From a bacterium (GTDB lineage: Bacteria; Bacteroidota; Ignavibacteria; SZUA-365): a DNA stretch of 64,000 nt. The notes below the pieces were generated by a model, which ran no database searches, was not told the origin of the DNA, and was given only the letters and a program-made list of their open reading frames with translations. The position numbers and the translations under genes were made by a program. The stretch spans positions 222,882 to 286,881 of the forward strand of contig JAHLLD010000002.1 of NCBI GenBank assembly GCA_020444325.1. Reading direction: 5' to 3'. Shown here one piece after another: positions 53,392 through 60,882 of this stretch; the first letter of the stretch is position 1; each line of letters starts with the position of its first letter.

Positions 53392-53499
53392 AAAAAGGTG
53401 ATGCAAATTCGAGCACAATACCGACAGCACGGCAACCTGATTACAGCAGCTGACGCAATGCTGCAGACGACCCCGGTGGGATTTGAGGTGACGCCGTGA
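53386..53499 (+). CDS. Possible 37-residue leader ORF
   Basis: ATG 53386 opens a 37-codon frame (MCKKVMQIRAQYRQHGNLIT...) ending in TGA 53497-53499, which overlaps the GTG start of the next gene (GTGA, 53496-53499), the same kind of overlap used throughout this operon. The start lies within the second operator-like repeat and has no clear ribosome site. It could be a leader peptide coupling translation, or chance. Confidence 0.3.
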   Translation: MCKKVMQIRAQYRQHGNLITAADAMLQTTPVGFEVTP

Positions 53500-54350
53500 C
53501 CATCGCAATTGCCAGCGGAAAGGGCGGTGCGGGGAAGACTTCAATCGCGACATCTCTGGCGTATCTGCTGGCGCGCGAGCGGCGGGTTGCGCTATTGGAT
53601 CTCGACGTCGAAGAACCGAATGCCCATCTCTACTTCAACGTCCCTGTGAGCAGGAGCGAACAGGTGAGCGGTATGATACCCGTGGTCGAAGAGCAATTCT
53701 GTTCCCGCTGCGGCCGCTGCCAGGAGGTGTGTGCGTATCACGCCATCCTGGTTTTTCCCTCCCAGGTACTCGTTTTTCCGGAGCTTTGCAAGAGCTGCAG
53801 GGGCTGCGTTGCGCTGTGTCCTGAAGGAGCGATTCTGGAAGGCACAAAAAGCATCGGTGTCGTCGAGCGCCGCGAGGTGGAAAACCTGGCCATTACTTCG
53901 GGCCGGCTGGATGTCGGTTCCACCGAAGCGCCGGCACTGATCCGCGCTGTGAAGGAACGTGCGGACGATAGTGAGCAGCTTACCATCATAGATGCGCCAC
54001 CGGGCACGGCCTGCGCCGCAGTAGAAGCGGTGCGGCACGCGGATCTCACCGTCGTCGTGGCGGAGTCCACTCCTTTCGGACTCCATGACATGATTCTTGC
54101 CGTGAGCATGCTCCGGGAACTGGAGCAGAATTTTGCCGTGCTCATCAACAAGTCGGTGGCACACGATACGACCGTACATGCTTTTTGCATGAAAGAGGGA
54201 ATCCGCATCCTGGGTGAAATTCCCCAGAGCAGGGAGATCGCACGTGCCGGGGCGCGGGGAATGCTGCTGCCGAGAGTCCTTCCAAACTTTACACCGCTGC
54301 TCATGACCGTACTCGAGGAAATTATGCGCCGTGAAGAGGTGACGTCATGA
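53496..54350 (+). CDS. MinD/Mrp-superfamily ATPase with inserted 2x[4Fe-4S] ferredoxin domain (A)
   Basis: 284 residues from GTG 53496. Deviant Walker A ASGKGGAGKTS (6-16), DLDVEEPNAH, then a ferredoxin insertion with CSRCGRCQEVC (C69, C72, C75, C79) and CKSCRGCVALC (C98, C101, C104, C108), and Walker B-like IIDAPPGTACAA. Members of this family occur in pairs in anaerobes beside NifX-like and DUF5320 genes and are thought to move or sense iron-sulfur clusters. First structural gene of a strongly overlapping operon; overlaps the next gene by four bases. Confidence 0.9.
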   Translation: MTIAIASGKGGAGKTSIATSLAYLLARERRVALLDLDVEEPNAHLYFNVPVSRSEQVSGMIPVVEEQFCSRCGRCQEVCAYHAILVFPSQVLVFPELCKSCRGCVALCPEGAILEGTKSIGVVERREVENLAITSGRLDVGSTEAPALIRAVKERADDSEQLTIIDAPPGTACAAVEAVRHADLTVVVAESTPFGLHDMILAVSMLRELEQNFAVLINKSVAHDTTVHAFCMKEGIRILGEIPQSREIARAGARGMLLPRVLPNFTPLLMTVLEEIMRREEVTS

Positions 54351-55228
54351 AACAGATCGTGATCATGAGTGGGAAGGGCGGAACAGGAAAGACGACGATA
54401 TCGGCTGCGCTGGCACAGATGGCTGGGAGTGATGTCGTGGTTGCGGACTGCGATGTCGATGCGGCAAATCTCCATCTGCTGCTCAAGCCCGTAGAAGTTG
54501 AGACGGAGCGCTTTTTCGGTGGTTCGGAACCACTTGTGGACACACGCGGCTGTTCGCAATGCGGCATGTGCGTCAGCGCCTGTGCATGGAATGCGATCCG
54601 ATATGACGATCATTCCGTCGTGATTGATCCGTACGCCTGCGAAGGCTGCGGGATTTGCAGCCATGTCTGCATGGACGGCCATATTTCAATGCATCCCCGC
54701 GTCACAGGGACGTTCAGCAAGGCAAGGACGCGCTTCGGTCAACTGATGTCACATGCGAATCTCTTCGCGGGACAGGAGAATTCCGGCAAGCTTGTCGCAC
54801 AGGTACGGAAACAGGCGGTGAGCATCGCTGAGGAACAGGGAAGTGACTGCGTGCTCATCGATGGTCCACCGGGAATAGGGTGTCCGGCAATCTCCGCGGT
54901 CTCCGGTGCGACGCATGTGCTCGTCGTGACTGAAGCCACACAGGCAGGTGTGCACGACATGACGCGACTCGTGGCGCTGCTGGAGCGATTTGAGCTCGAC
55001 ATGCTCTGCGTCATTAACAAAACAGATCTCGATCCTACCACGCGCAACGAAATCCATGCCCTGTGCCGCAATCGCGACATACCTGTCATAGCGGAGTTCC
55101 CCTGGTCTGATGCATTCCCGGAAATGCTGAGACAGGGGAAGACGCTCCTTGAGTCCGAGGACGAGGAGGTCATCAATTCAATCGAAGAAATATGGAATCA
55201 TTTCGAAACTGTCGGAGCAGAAACATGA
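54347..55228 (+). CDS. MinD/Mrp-superfamily ATPase with inserted 2x[4Fe-4S] ferredoxin domain (B)
   Basis: 293 residues, paralogue of the preceding gene with identical layout: Walker A MSGKGGTGKTT (7-17), DCDVDAANLH, CSQCGMCVSAC (C69, C72, C75, C79), CEGCGICSHVC (C98, C101, C104, C108), and VLIDGPPGIGCPA. The two probably form a heterodimer, since MinD/Mrp ATPases dimerise across the nucleotide. ATGA overlap at both ends (54347-54350 and 55225-55228). Confidence 0.9.
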   Translation: MKQIVIMSGKGGTGKTTISAALAQMAGSDVVVADCDVDAANLHLLLKPVEVETERFFGGSEPLVDTRGCSQCGMCVSACAWNAIRYDDHSVVIDPYACEGCGICSHVCMDGHISMHPRVTGTFSKARTRFGQLMSHANLFAGQENSGKLVAQVRKQAVSIAEEQGSDCVLIDGPPGIGCPAISAVSGATHVLVVTEATQAGVHDMTRLVALLERFELDMLCVINKTDLDPTTRNEIHALCRNRDIPVIAEFPWSDAFPEMLRQGKTLLESEDEEVINSIEEIWNHFETVGAET

Positions 55229-55566
55229 TCCTTGCAATCACCGCACATCGCAATGCCTGGGACTCCCCACTCGACGAGCGTTTTGGCAGAGCACAGGGGT
55301 TCTTCCTTATTGACGATGTCACCCTGCAAACGCGCTACATCGACAATTCTGTCAATGGCGACGCAGAGCATGGCGCCGGACCCGCATCCGCACAATTGCT
55401 TGCCAACCTCAGTGTAAGAACATTGCTCACCGGCCGCGTAGGCCCCAAAGCAGAAGATGCACTCAATGCCGCAAACATACAGGTCATCCAGACCGGGACC
55501 GCAAGCACCGTGAAGGATGCCTGGGAATTATACCTCGAACAGCAACCACGAACACCACAACTTTAA
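55225..55566 (+). CDS. NifX/NifB-type FeMo-cofactor-binding-like protein
   Basis: 113 residues from ATG 55225. Dinitrogenase iron-molybdenum cofactor-binding fold: LAITAHRNAWDSPLDERFGRA, GFFLIDDV, GAGPASAQLLANLSVRTLLTG, VGPKAEDALNAANIQV. No nif genes are near, so this is the widespread stand-alone form that handles metal clusters rather than nitrogenase. The start is fixed by the ATGA overlap with the upstream ATPase; an earlier in-frame start would overlap it by 37 bases. Confidence 0.88.
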   Translation: MILAITAHRNAWDSPLDERFGRAQGFFLIDDVTLQTRYIDNSVNGDAEHGAGPASAQLLANLSVRTLLTGRVGPKAEDALNAANIQVIQTGTASTVKDAWELYLEQQPRTPQL

Positions 55567-55578
55567 CAGGAGGCAGTG

Positions 55579-55854
55579 ATGCCAGGATTTGATCGCACAG
55601 GTCCCACAGGAAACGGACCACTGACTGGATGGCAGCGTGGACGCTGCACGGAGACTGATGCCACAGCGACTGATGCCACAGCGAAGCAGCAGGACGATGC
55701 ATCGACGCAGCGACCCATGCGCGCAGGATTCGGAATCGGGGCGGGACGTGGTAGGGGATCCGGTCGGGGCGGTGGAAGAGGCCGCCGCGTAATGAGTACA
55801 CGAGGAACTGCTGGATTCAGGAGAGGTGGCCGGGGCCGCTTCCGTGGTGACTGA
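55579..55854 (+). CDS. DUF5320-like Gly/Arg-rich small protein
   Basis: 91 residues, AGGAGG 6 bases upstream. The N-terminus MPGFDRTGPTGNGPLTGWQR matches DUF5320 proteins; the C-terminal half is Gly/Arg repeats (GAGRGRGSGRGGGRGRR), predicted disordered. Nearly always found with NifX-like proteins and FeS ATPases; function unknown. A run TDATATDATA lies at about 28-37, from a duplicated GCGACTGATGCCACA. Confidence 0.82.
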   Translation: MPGFDRTGPTGNGPLTGWQRGRCTETDATATDATAKQQDDASTQRPMRAGFGIGAGRGRGSGRGGGRGRRVMSTRGTAGFRRGGRGRFRGD

Positions 55855-56269
55855 CAGGAAATGGCTTTCGGTCGCACTGGTCGGCATTGCCTTTCATTCC
55901 ATGCTGACCGGTGTGTTGTTACTGCTTCATCCGGAAGAACTCCTTGTCTGGGCGGGCTGGCATGCACTGTCTGAACCGTTTTTCGCGGTGCAGGGCGGCG
56001 TATTCCACCTGCTCCTCGGGGTACTCTATCTCTATACGGCAAGGGTGCGGGAGGGACAGCAGTTCCTTCTGCAATGCATCGTCATTATCAAAAGCGCCGC
56101 CGCAGTTTTTCTTCTTACCTACTACGTTTTTGTGGATGCCGTCTGGCTCATTCTGCTTTCCGGTATTGGTGACGGAGCGATGGCCGTCACTGTCCACTTT
56201 TTAAGCCGTAGTGCATCCGTTGAGGGGAACGGGAAGCATGCTGATGATCCGCAACACGGCACACAGTAG
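55826..56269 (+). CDS. Four-helix membrane protein in the FeS-ATPase operon
   Basis: 147 residues from GTG 55826, overlapping the DUF5320 gene by 29 bases; GTG 55844 is an alternative. Four membrane helices (LSVALVGIAFHSMLTGVLLL, FFAVQGGVFHLLLGVLYLY, FLLQCIVIIKSAAAVFLLTY, VWLILLSGIGDGAMAV). No family recognised. Overlap with its neighbours ties it to the operon; transport or anchoring is a guess. Confidence 0.65.
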   Translation: MAGAASVVTDRKWLSVALVGIAFHSMLTGVLLLLHPEELLVWAGWHALSEPFFAVQGGVFHLLLGVLYLYTARVREGQQFLLQCIVIIKSAAAVFLLTYYVFVDAVWLILLSGIGDGAMAVTVHFLSRSASVEGNGKHADDPQHGTQ

Positions 56270-56281
56270 CGAAGGTGACCG

Positions 56282-57982
56282 GTGAATATCGATAGAAATG
56301 GCGAGGTGATGGACCGGCAGCTGCCGGGTATTGTGGTGACCGGGGCCTCTGGTTTTGTGGGACGACATTTTCTCGAGGCCGCACGGGGGAAGTATCGTCT
56401 GTTCTGCCTCGCCCGGCGGTCGCAGTACGAAGCCGGTATTCCGAAAATGGAGCAGCAGAGGTGGACGCAGGTGGATGTCGCACAGCGAGACGCACTGCTG
56501 AATGTGTCCGAATGCATCGAGGCGAATGGCGGGGCAGACTATCTTCTGCACCTCGCCGGGTATTACGATTTCACAAACAGGGAACACCCCGAGTACGAAC
56601 GTACCAATGTGAGAGGTACACGAAATGTCCTCGACCTCGCATCGAAGCTCGGCATCAAACGCGTGATCTTCGCAAGCTCACTCGCGGCATGCAGTTTTCC
56701 GGAACGTGGTGCATGTATTACCGAGGAGAGTTCTGCGGATGCCACTGTTCCGTATGCGCGCAGCAAGCGGGATGCGGAAGAAGTGATACGCGAGCATGAT
56801 GCGCCATTTGCACGTACTATCGTCCGTCTGGCGGCAATCTTCAGCGACTGGTGCGAGTATCCCCCCGTATACGCGTTCCTCAATACCTGGCTCTCTTCGG
56901 CATGGAACGCGCGTATGCTGGGCGGGCGAGGGAAAAGCGCTGTCCCGTATCTCCACATCAGGGATCTGGTTTCCCTCTTCCTCCGCATAGTTGAAAAATC
57001 AGCAGCGCTTCCACCTTTCGCTGTCTATAACGCCAGTCCATCGCATACAACGTCCCATGAACAGCTCTTCTGCACCTCGACGCGCTTCCTTTACGGAAGG
57101 GAATGCGCGCCGGTGCATATCCCACGTGCGATGGCGCTCCCTGCCGTGGCCTTGCGGCAGGCTGTGGCCTCGCTGTTCGGGAAATCGCCATTCGAAAAAA
57201 TCTGGATGCTGCGCTATATCGACCGTGAGCTGCGCGTCGATGCAACACATACGTACCGTGAGACCGGGTGGAAACCCACGCCACGCTATGATCTCGCGCG
57301 CCGCATGCTCATCCTCATTGAAAACATGAAGACGCAGCCTGAGCTCTGGACGCAGCGGAATCAGGCGGCGTTCGTCCGTGTCGCACAGCGCCCGAATCTC
57401 ACAATCGCCAGTATGCTCAAGGTGGACAGTGAGATCATCATTCCTGACATCGTACAGCGTATCCGAGATGAGCAGGATTCCGGCGGATGCAGCGATTACG
57501 TTCGCATGACAGCACAGACGCTCACTGCCTACGTTACACTTTTCTTCGAGGTGCTGCTCTTTTCCATTCGTACCCGCGATCGCCGTCCCATTCGGACCTA
57601 TGCGCGCCTCCTGGCTTTTCACCGGCAGCGTGAAGGTTTCGAGCAGGATCAGGTGAGTATCGCGATAGAACTGTTCGGTCCCGTACTGCATGCGTGCATC
57701 GCAAAGAAAAAACAGCCTGGTATCAGGATCGAACATATCCAGGAGGCTGTCGATCTGAGCCTGCAGCTTGCGCTCGATGAGGTGGAGGAGGCGTATGATC
57801 GCATGCGCGAACGTGGACATGTGCCGCCCACTGAAGCGGTGAACATTTTCAGTGATGTGGTGGAGATGATACGCCTCGTTGATGAACTGCATGATGTGTG
57901 CAGGGACAGTGTTGACGTGCTCAGCAGATTGACAGCAGCGCATCCCGGGGTACGGACACCGCTGAACAAACCGGATATGTGA
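56282..57982 (+). CDS. NAD-dependent epimerase/dehydratase-like SDR with extra helical domain
   Basis: 566 residues from GTG 56282 (AAGGTG upstream; ATG 56309 also possible). Extended SDR domain (~10-340): VVTGASGFVGRHF, HLAGYYDFTNREHPEYERTN, catalytic YARSK (Y~158, K~162). The C-terminal ~200 residues form a separate all-helical region (RMTAQTLTAYVTLFFEVLLFS, then EEAYDRMRERGHVPPTEAVN) not found in ordinary epimerases. Last gene of the operon, 12 bases after the membrane protein. Substrate unknown. Confidence 0.8.
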   Translation: MNIDRNGEVMDRQLPGIVVTGASGFVGRHFLEAARGKYRLFCLARRSQYEAGIPKMEQQRWTQVDVAQRDALLNVSECIEANGGADYLLHLAGYYDFTNREHPEYERTNVRGTRNVLDLASKLGIKRVIFASSLAACSFPERGACITEESSADATVPYARSKRDAEEVIREHDAPFARTIVRLAAIFSDWCEYPPVYAFLNTWLSSAWNARMLGGRGKSAVPYLHIRDLVSLFLRIVEKSAALPPFAVYNASPSHTTSHEQLFCTSTRFLYGRECAPVHIPRAMALPAVALRQAVASLFGKSPFEKIWMLRYIDRELRVDATHTYRETGWKPTPRYDLARRMLILIENMKTQPELWTQRNQAAFVRVAQRPNLTIASMLKVDSEIIIPDIVQRIRDEQDSGGCSDYVRMTAQTLTAYVTLFFEVLLFSIRTRDRRPIRTYARLLAFHRQREGFEQDQVSIAIELFGPVLHACIAKKKQPGIRIEHIQEAVDLSLQLALDEVEEAYDRMRERGHVPPTEAVNIFSDVVEMIRLVDELHDVCRDSVDVLSRLTAAHPGVRTPLNKPDM

Positions 57983-58208
57983 GCATTGCGCTACGCCCGG
58001 CAACAGGGGACAGGAAGAAAAAGGATAAAACACATGAAAAATGGGTAGTACCACCTATTGTGGAGGGTGGGATGGATGTGTATCCTGTAGATGTCACTAA
58101 CGAGAATAAGTCTAAATCAAGAACAGTGAGCGCAACAGCGCCCCGTGTCAACGCGTAGCCAGCGGCTGCGGAATCCATTTTCATAATGATTGCTCCATGG
58201 AGGACATC

Positions 58209-59594
58209 ATGAAACGCACACTATCCACTTCGCTATATATTGGGTTGTTTTTCCTTTCTCTCATCGCGCTCGAGGGCACACTTGACGCGGCACCCGTCCA
58301 TGACGGCGACGGAAACGGCTACCAGGTCACAGATCACTATCTGGTGAAATTCGAGGGGGATGAAGCCGGTTTCAGGCTGCGGATGCGGGCCATGAACTGC
58401 AAGGTAGACGAAGTCTGGCCGCAGATTCGCATCGCATGCATCAGCGATGTGAAGGATGCGATGATTCCGCTCATTATGGAGGAACAGACGCTCGAGGAAT
58501 TTGTTCGCGATGTTTCCGTGGACTGGGTCAACGCGATATCTTCCGACATCAATGTCACCGTGCAGGCAGCAGGCACGAGCACGGATGGCAGCCTCCGTTC
58601 GGGTGAGGACGCTGAGTTTTACGATATACAGTGGGGACTGCAGCAGATCAAGGCTTCCGAAGCATGGAAGTCCGCACGCGGTGACCGCTCGGTGCGCGTT
58701 GGCGTGCTCGATACTGGCATCAGTCCTGATCATGTAGACCTGAAAGGAAAGTATGACCTCGATGCAAGCATCAACCTCAGTGCTTCCAATCCCGCCGACA
58801 AGCGTGATTTCATTGATCGTCATTACCACGGTACGCATGTCTCCGCGCTGATTTCGTCCAACAACCTCGGTGTGGCCGGTATCGCGCCGGATATCACGCT
58901 CGTTGGAGTCAAGGTGCTCGATGATGAAGGACGTGCATCATTCGCGAATCTCATTGCTGGAATCATGTACGCGGTGGACGTCGCCGATGTGGATGTTATC
59001 AACCTCAGTGCCGGTGGACTCGGAAGTCTCTCCCAGATTTCCACAATATCTGAAATGCTGCATGCTGCCATCGACTACGCAGAACGTCATGGTGTGGCCG
59101 TTGTGGCTTCGGCCGGGAATGCTGGAATGGATCTGCGCGCCAGCTCCATGCAGAGCTTCGTGGTGACCGATGAAGCCGGTACGCTGCTCGTCAGCGCCAG
59201 TGGTCCTGCAAGTGCGCGGGGAAGCGAAAAGCTCGCCTGCTATTCGAACTATGGTTCGGACGTCGTCGGACTCGCAGCCCCGGGCGGAAGCATAGACTGC
59301 AACAACAATGCCTTCAGGAGCATGGATGAAATGGTTATTTCCGCACTCGCGCCTGCCGTTGCAAAGCGAATGGGACTGCGGAATCCCGATGGCTGGTACA
59401 TGTTCTCGACGGGCACGAGCATGGCGGCACCGCTGGTGTCGGGACTCGCGGCCCTGGTCAAGAGTGAACATCCGGATTGGGATGCCACCGCTATCTGTGA
59501 GAAACTCAAAGACAGCGCCGACGATCTCGGACTCCCCGGAAAGGACGGAGAATTCGGCTATGGACGCATTAATGCGGAACTGGCCCTGAAATAG
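58209..59594 (+). CDS. S8-family serine peptidase (subtilase), exported
   Basis: 461 residues from ATG 58209 (GGAGGA upstream). Signal peptide MKRTLSTSLYIGLFFLSLIA, inhibitor-like propeptide (~40-110), then the catalytic domain: Asp GVLDTGIS (D168), His HYHGTHVS (H207), oxyanion Asn SAGNAG (N303), Ser STGTSMAAP (S404). All three catalytic residues are present. It ends soon after the domain with no T9SS tail, so Sec export to the periplasm or beyond is likely. Monocistronic with a strong terminator. Confidence 0.93.
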   Translation: MKRTLSTSLYIGLFFLSLIALEGTLDAAPVHDGDGNGYQVTDHYLVKFEGDEAGFRLRMRAMNCKVDEVWPQIRIACISDVKDAMIPLIMEEQTLEEFVRDVSVDWVNAISSDINVTVQAAGTSTDGSLRSGEDAEFYDIQWGLQQIKASEAWKSARGDRSVRVGVLDTGISPDHVDLKGKYDLDASINLSASNPADKRDFIDRHYHGTHVSALISSNNLGVAGIAPDITLVGVKVLDDEGRASFANLIAGIMYAVDVADVDVINLSAGGLGSLSQISTISEMLHAAIDYAERHGVAVVASAGNAGMDLRASSMQSFVVTDEAGTLLVSASGPASARGSEKLACYSNYGSDVVGLAAPGGSIDCNNNAFRSMDEMVISALAPAVAKRMGLRNPDGWYMFSTGTSMAAPLVSGLAALVKSEHPDWDATAICEKLKDSADDLGLPGKDGEFGYGRINAELALK

Positions 59595-59638
59595 GACACT
59601 GCAGAAGGAGGAGTTGTGAGAATTCTTCCTGGCATAGA

Positions 59639-59680
59639 AAAACGCGGACGTCATGTGCACACTCATGACGTCCGCGTTTT
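59639..59680 (+). terminator. Long perfect-stem terminator
   Basis: 17-bp perfect stem AAAACGCGGACGTCATG (59639-59655) / CATGACGTCCGCGTTTT (59664-59680) with an 8-base loop, ending in TTTT. It terminates the subtilase gene; being symmetric it may also work for reverse-strand transcripts. Confidence 0.88.
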
Positions 59681-59682
59681 GC

Positions 59683-59736
59683 ATTATGCAGAAACTGCAT
59701 ATTTCCCAGCACGCAATTATGCAGAAACTGCATAAT
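59683..59736. repeat. TTATGCAG-CTGCATAA hairpin elements, copies 2 and 3
   Basis: ATTATGCAG, loop AAA, CTGCAT at 59683-59700, and a perfect version with arms ATTATGCAG and CTGCATAAT at 59716-59736, 33 bases apart. A related copy is at 32675-32698. They lie between the subtilase terminator and the DNRLRE stop codon, so they are candidate small hairpin repeats or protein-binding sites rather than coding DNA. Confidence 0.7.
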
Positions 59737-59742
59737 CCTGTT

Positions 59743-60654
59743 CTATTGCACGACGAGGGACTTTATTTCGACCTGCGCATCGGTTCCGAGACGCAGCCAG
59801 TACTGTCCCGATGCATATCCGGTGAGCGGGAGATGCAGCAGCGTACTGCCCTCGACATCCCAAGACAACAGTACCTGTCCCACGGAATTGAGTAATTCTA
59901 CGTAGCCGCGGCTTCCCTCGGGCAGCTCGGCCTTGATTTCCACCTGGGTGGAAGAAGGATTCGGATACACGTCGAGCTTCAGCGGCATGCTTCTGCCGTG
60001 ATGCACCGAAGATGTGGCCCTGTCACCGAATTGCAGTTCCAGTTTCGGACGGCGCGAAGGATCGTGATAATCACTGGTGGCGAACACCAGGGCACGGTAG
60101 AAATCCTCTTCCTCGAGCATGATGGCGAAACCGTGGCTGCGATCGGGGAAGCGGTACAGCATGTCGCGTACCAGCGCAGTAACGTCTATCGTATAATCTT
60201 CATTCCCCAGCTGCGACGCGGGGAGCTGCACCTGATGCAGATCGGTATACGCAGGCTGGTTATTCCAGGACAGTTCTTCCTCATTCCACGGTGTGATCAC
60301 ACGTCGCACCCAGGCGTTGTTCGGTCCGCTCCAAGCGCGATGCTGTCCTTCAAACGTGCCGGAGGGATTGTTGTACAGTGTCAGATGTGCTGATACCAGA
60401 TCCTTTCGTGTGATGCCCGACAGGTCAAAGGCGACATAGCTGCGTGCGCAGACCGGCACGCCCTGGTCCGTCCACGCGTGCACGAGCATTTCTTCATGTG
60501 TGGCATAGTTGCGGATGGCCTTGTTATAGAGAGGGTCATCCCAGACCATGGCGTCCTTGCCGTCTTCAGGACCCGGCTGCAGGGTGATGATGGTCTGTGC
60601 GCTGCTCAGATTTGCGAGCAGAAGTATGGCGGCGAGAATGGTAAGTGCTTTCAT
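59743..60654 (-). CDS. DNRLRE-domain protein with T9SS sorting domain (paralogue B)
   Basis: 303 residues from ATG 60654, preceded by a strong GGAGGAGG. Signal peptide MKALTILAAILLLANLSSAQ. DNRLRE domain (~20-215) sharing LQPGPEDGKDAMVWDD, AHLTLYNNP, SWNNQPAYT and ALVFATSDYHDPSRRPKLEL with paralogue A at 36640-37563, but lacking that protein's cysteine cluster. C-terminal Por domain (LKLDVYPNPSSTQVEIKAE, YASGQYWLRLG). A T9SS-secreted surface protein; binding target unknown. Confidence 0.88.
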   Translation of the reverse strand: MKALTILAAILLLANLSSAQTIITLQPGPEDGKDAMVWDDPLYNKAIRNYATHEEMLVHAWTDQGVPVCARSYVAFDLSGITRKDLVSAHLTLYNNPSGTFEGQHRAWSGPNNAWVRRVITPWNEEELSWNNQPAYTDLHQVQLPASQLGNEDYTIDVTALVRDMLYRFPDRSHGFAIMLEEEDFYRALVFATSDYHDPSRRPKLELQFGDRATSSVHHGRSMPLKLDVYPNPSSTQVEIKAELPEGSRGYVELLNSVGQVLLSWDVEGSTLLHLPLTGYASGQYWLRLGTDAQVEIKSLVVQ

Positions 60655-60806
60655 GGTTTCCTCCTCCCGGAGAACGGGTTGGACATATGCTGCGTTCGGT
60701 CGCAGCGGTAACGTGTGCAATGTACAACAGCGACCCGCCCCGGGTCTTTTCCCGGGGATGCTGATTTTTGTCCTCATGTTGCATCCTGCATTCAGCGAGG
60801 GGACGT

Positions 60807-60843
60807 AAAAAAGCCGGTTTTGCCTTTATGTTGCAAAACCGGC
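60807..60843 (-). terminator. Rho-independent terminator
   Basis: GCCGGTTTTGC (60813-60823) / GCAAAACCGGC (60833-60843), an 11-bp perfect stem; the reverse strand continues into TTTTTT. It terminates the UMF1-type transporter gene. Confidence 0.88.
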
Positions 60844-60882
60844 CTGTCATGTTGCGTGCGCTGTGTTTTCTGGGATTGGAGC

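Noticed and set aside
55225..55566. Nitrogenase cofactor gene (nifX)
   Set aside because: The fold matches but no nif genes are near; the context is the stand-alone FeS-ATPase/DUF5320 module.
56999..58054. 351-codon open frame antisense to the SDR gene
   Set aside because: Composition (Cys/His/Arg-rich) is that of a shadow frame; the forward frame has clear SDR motifs.
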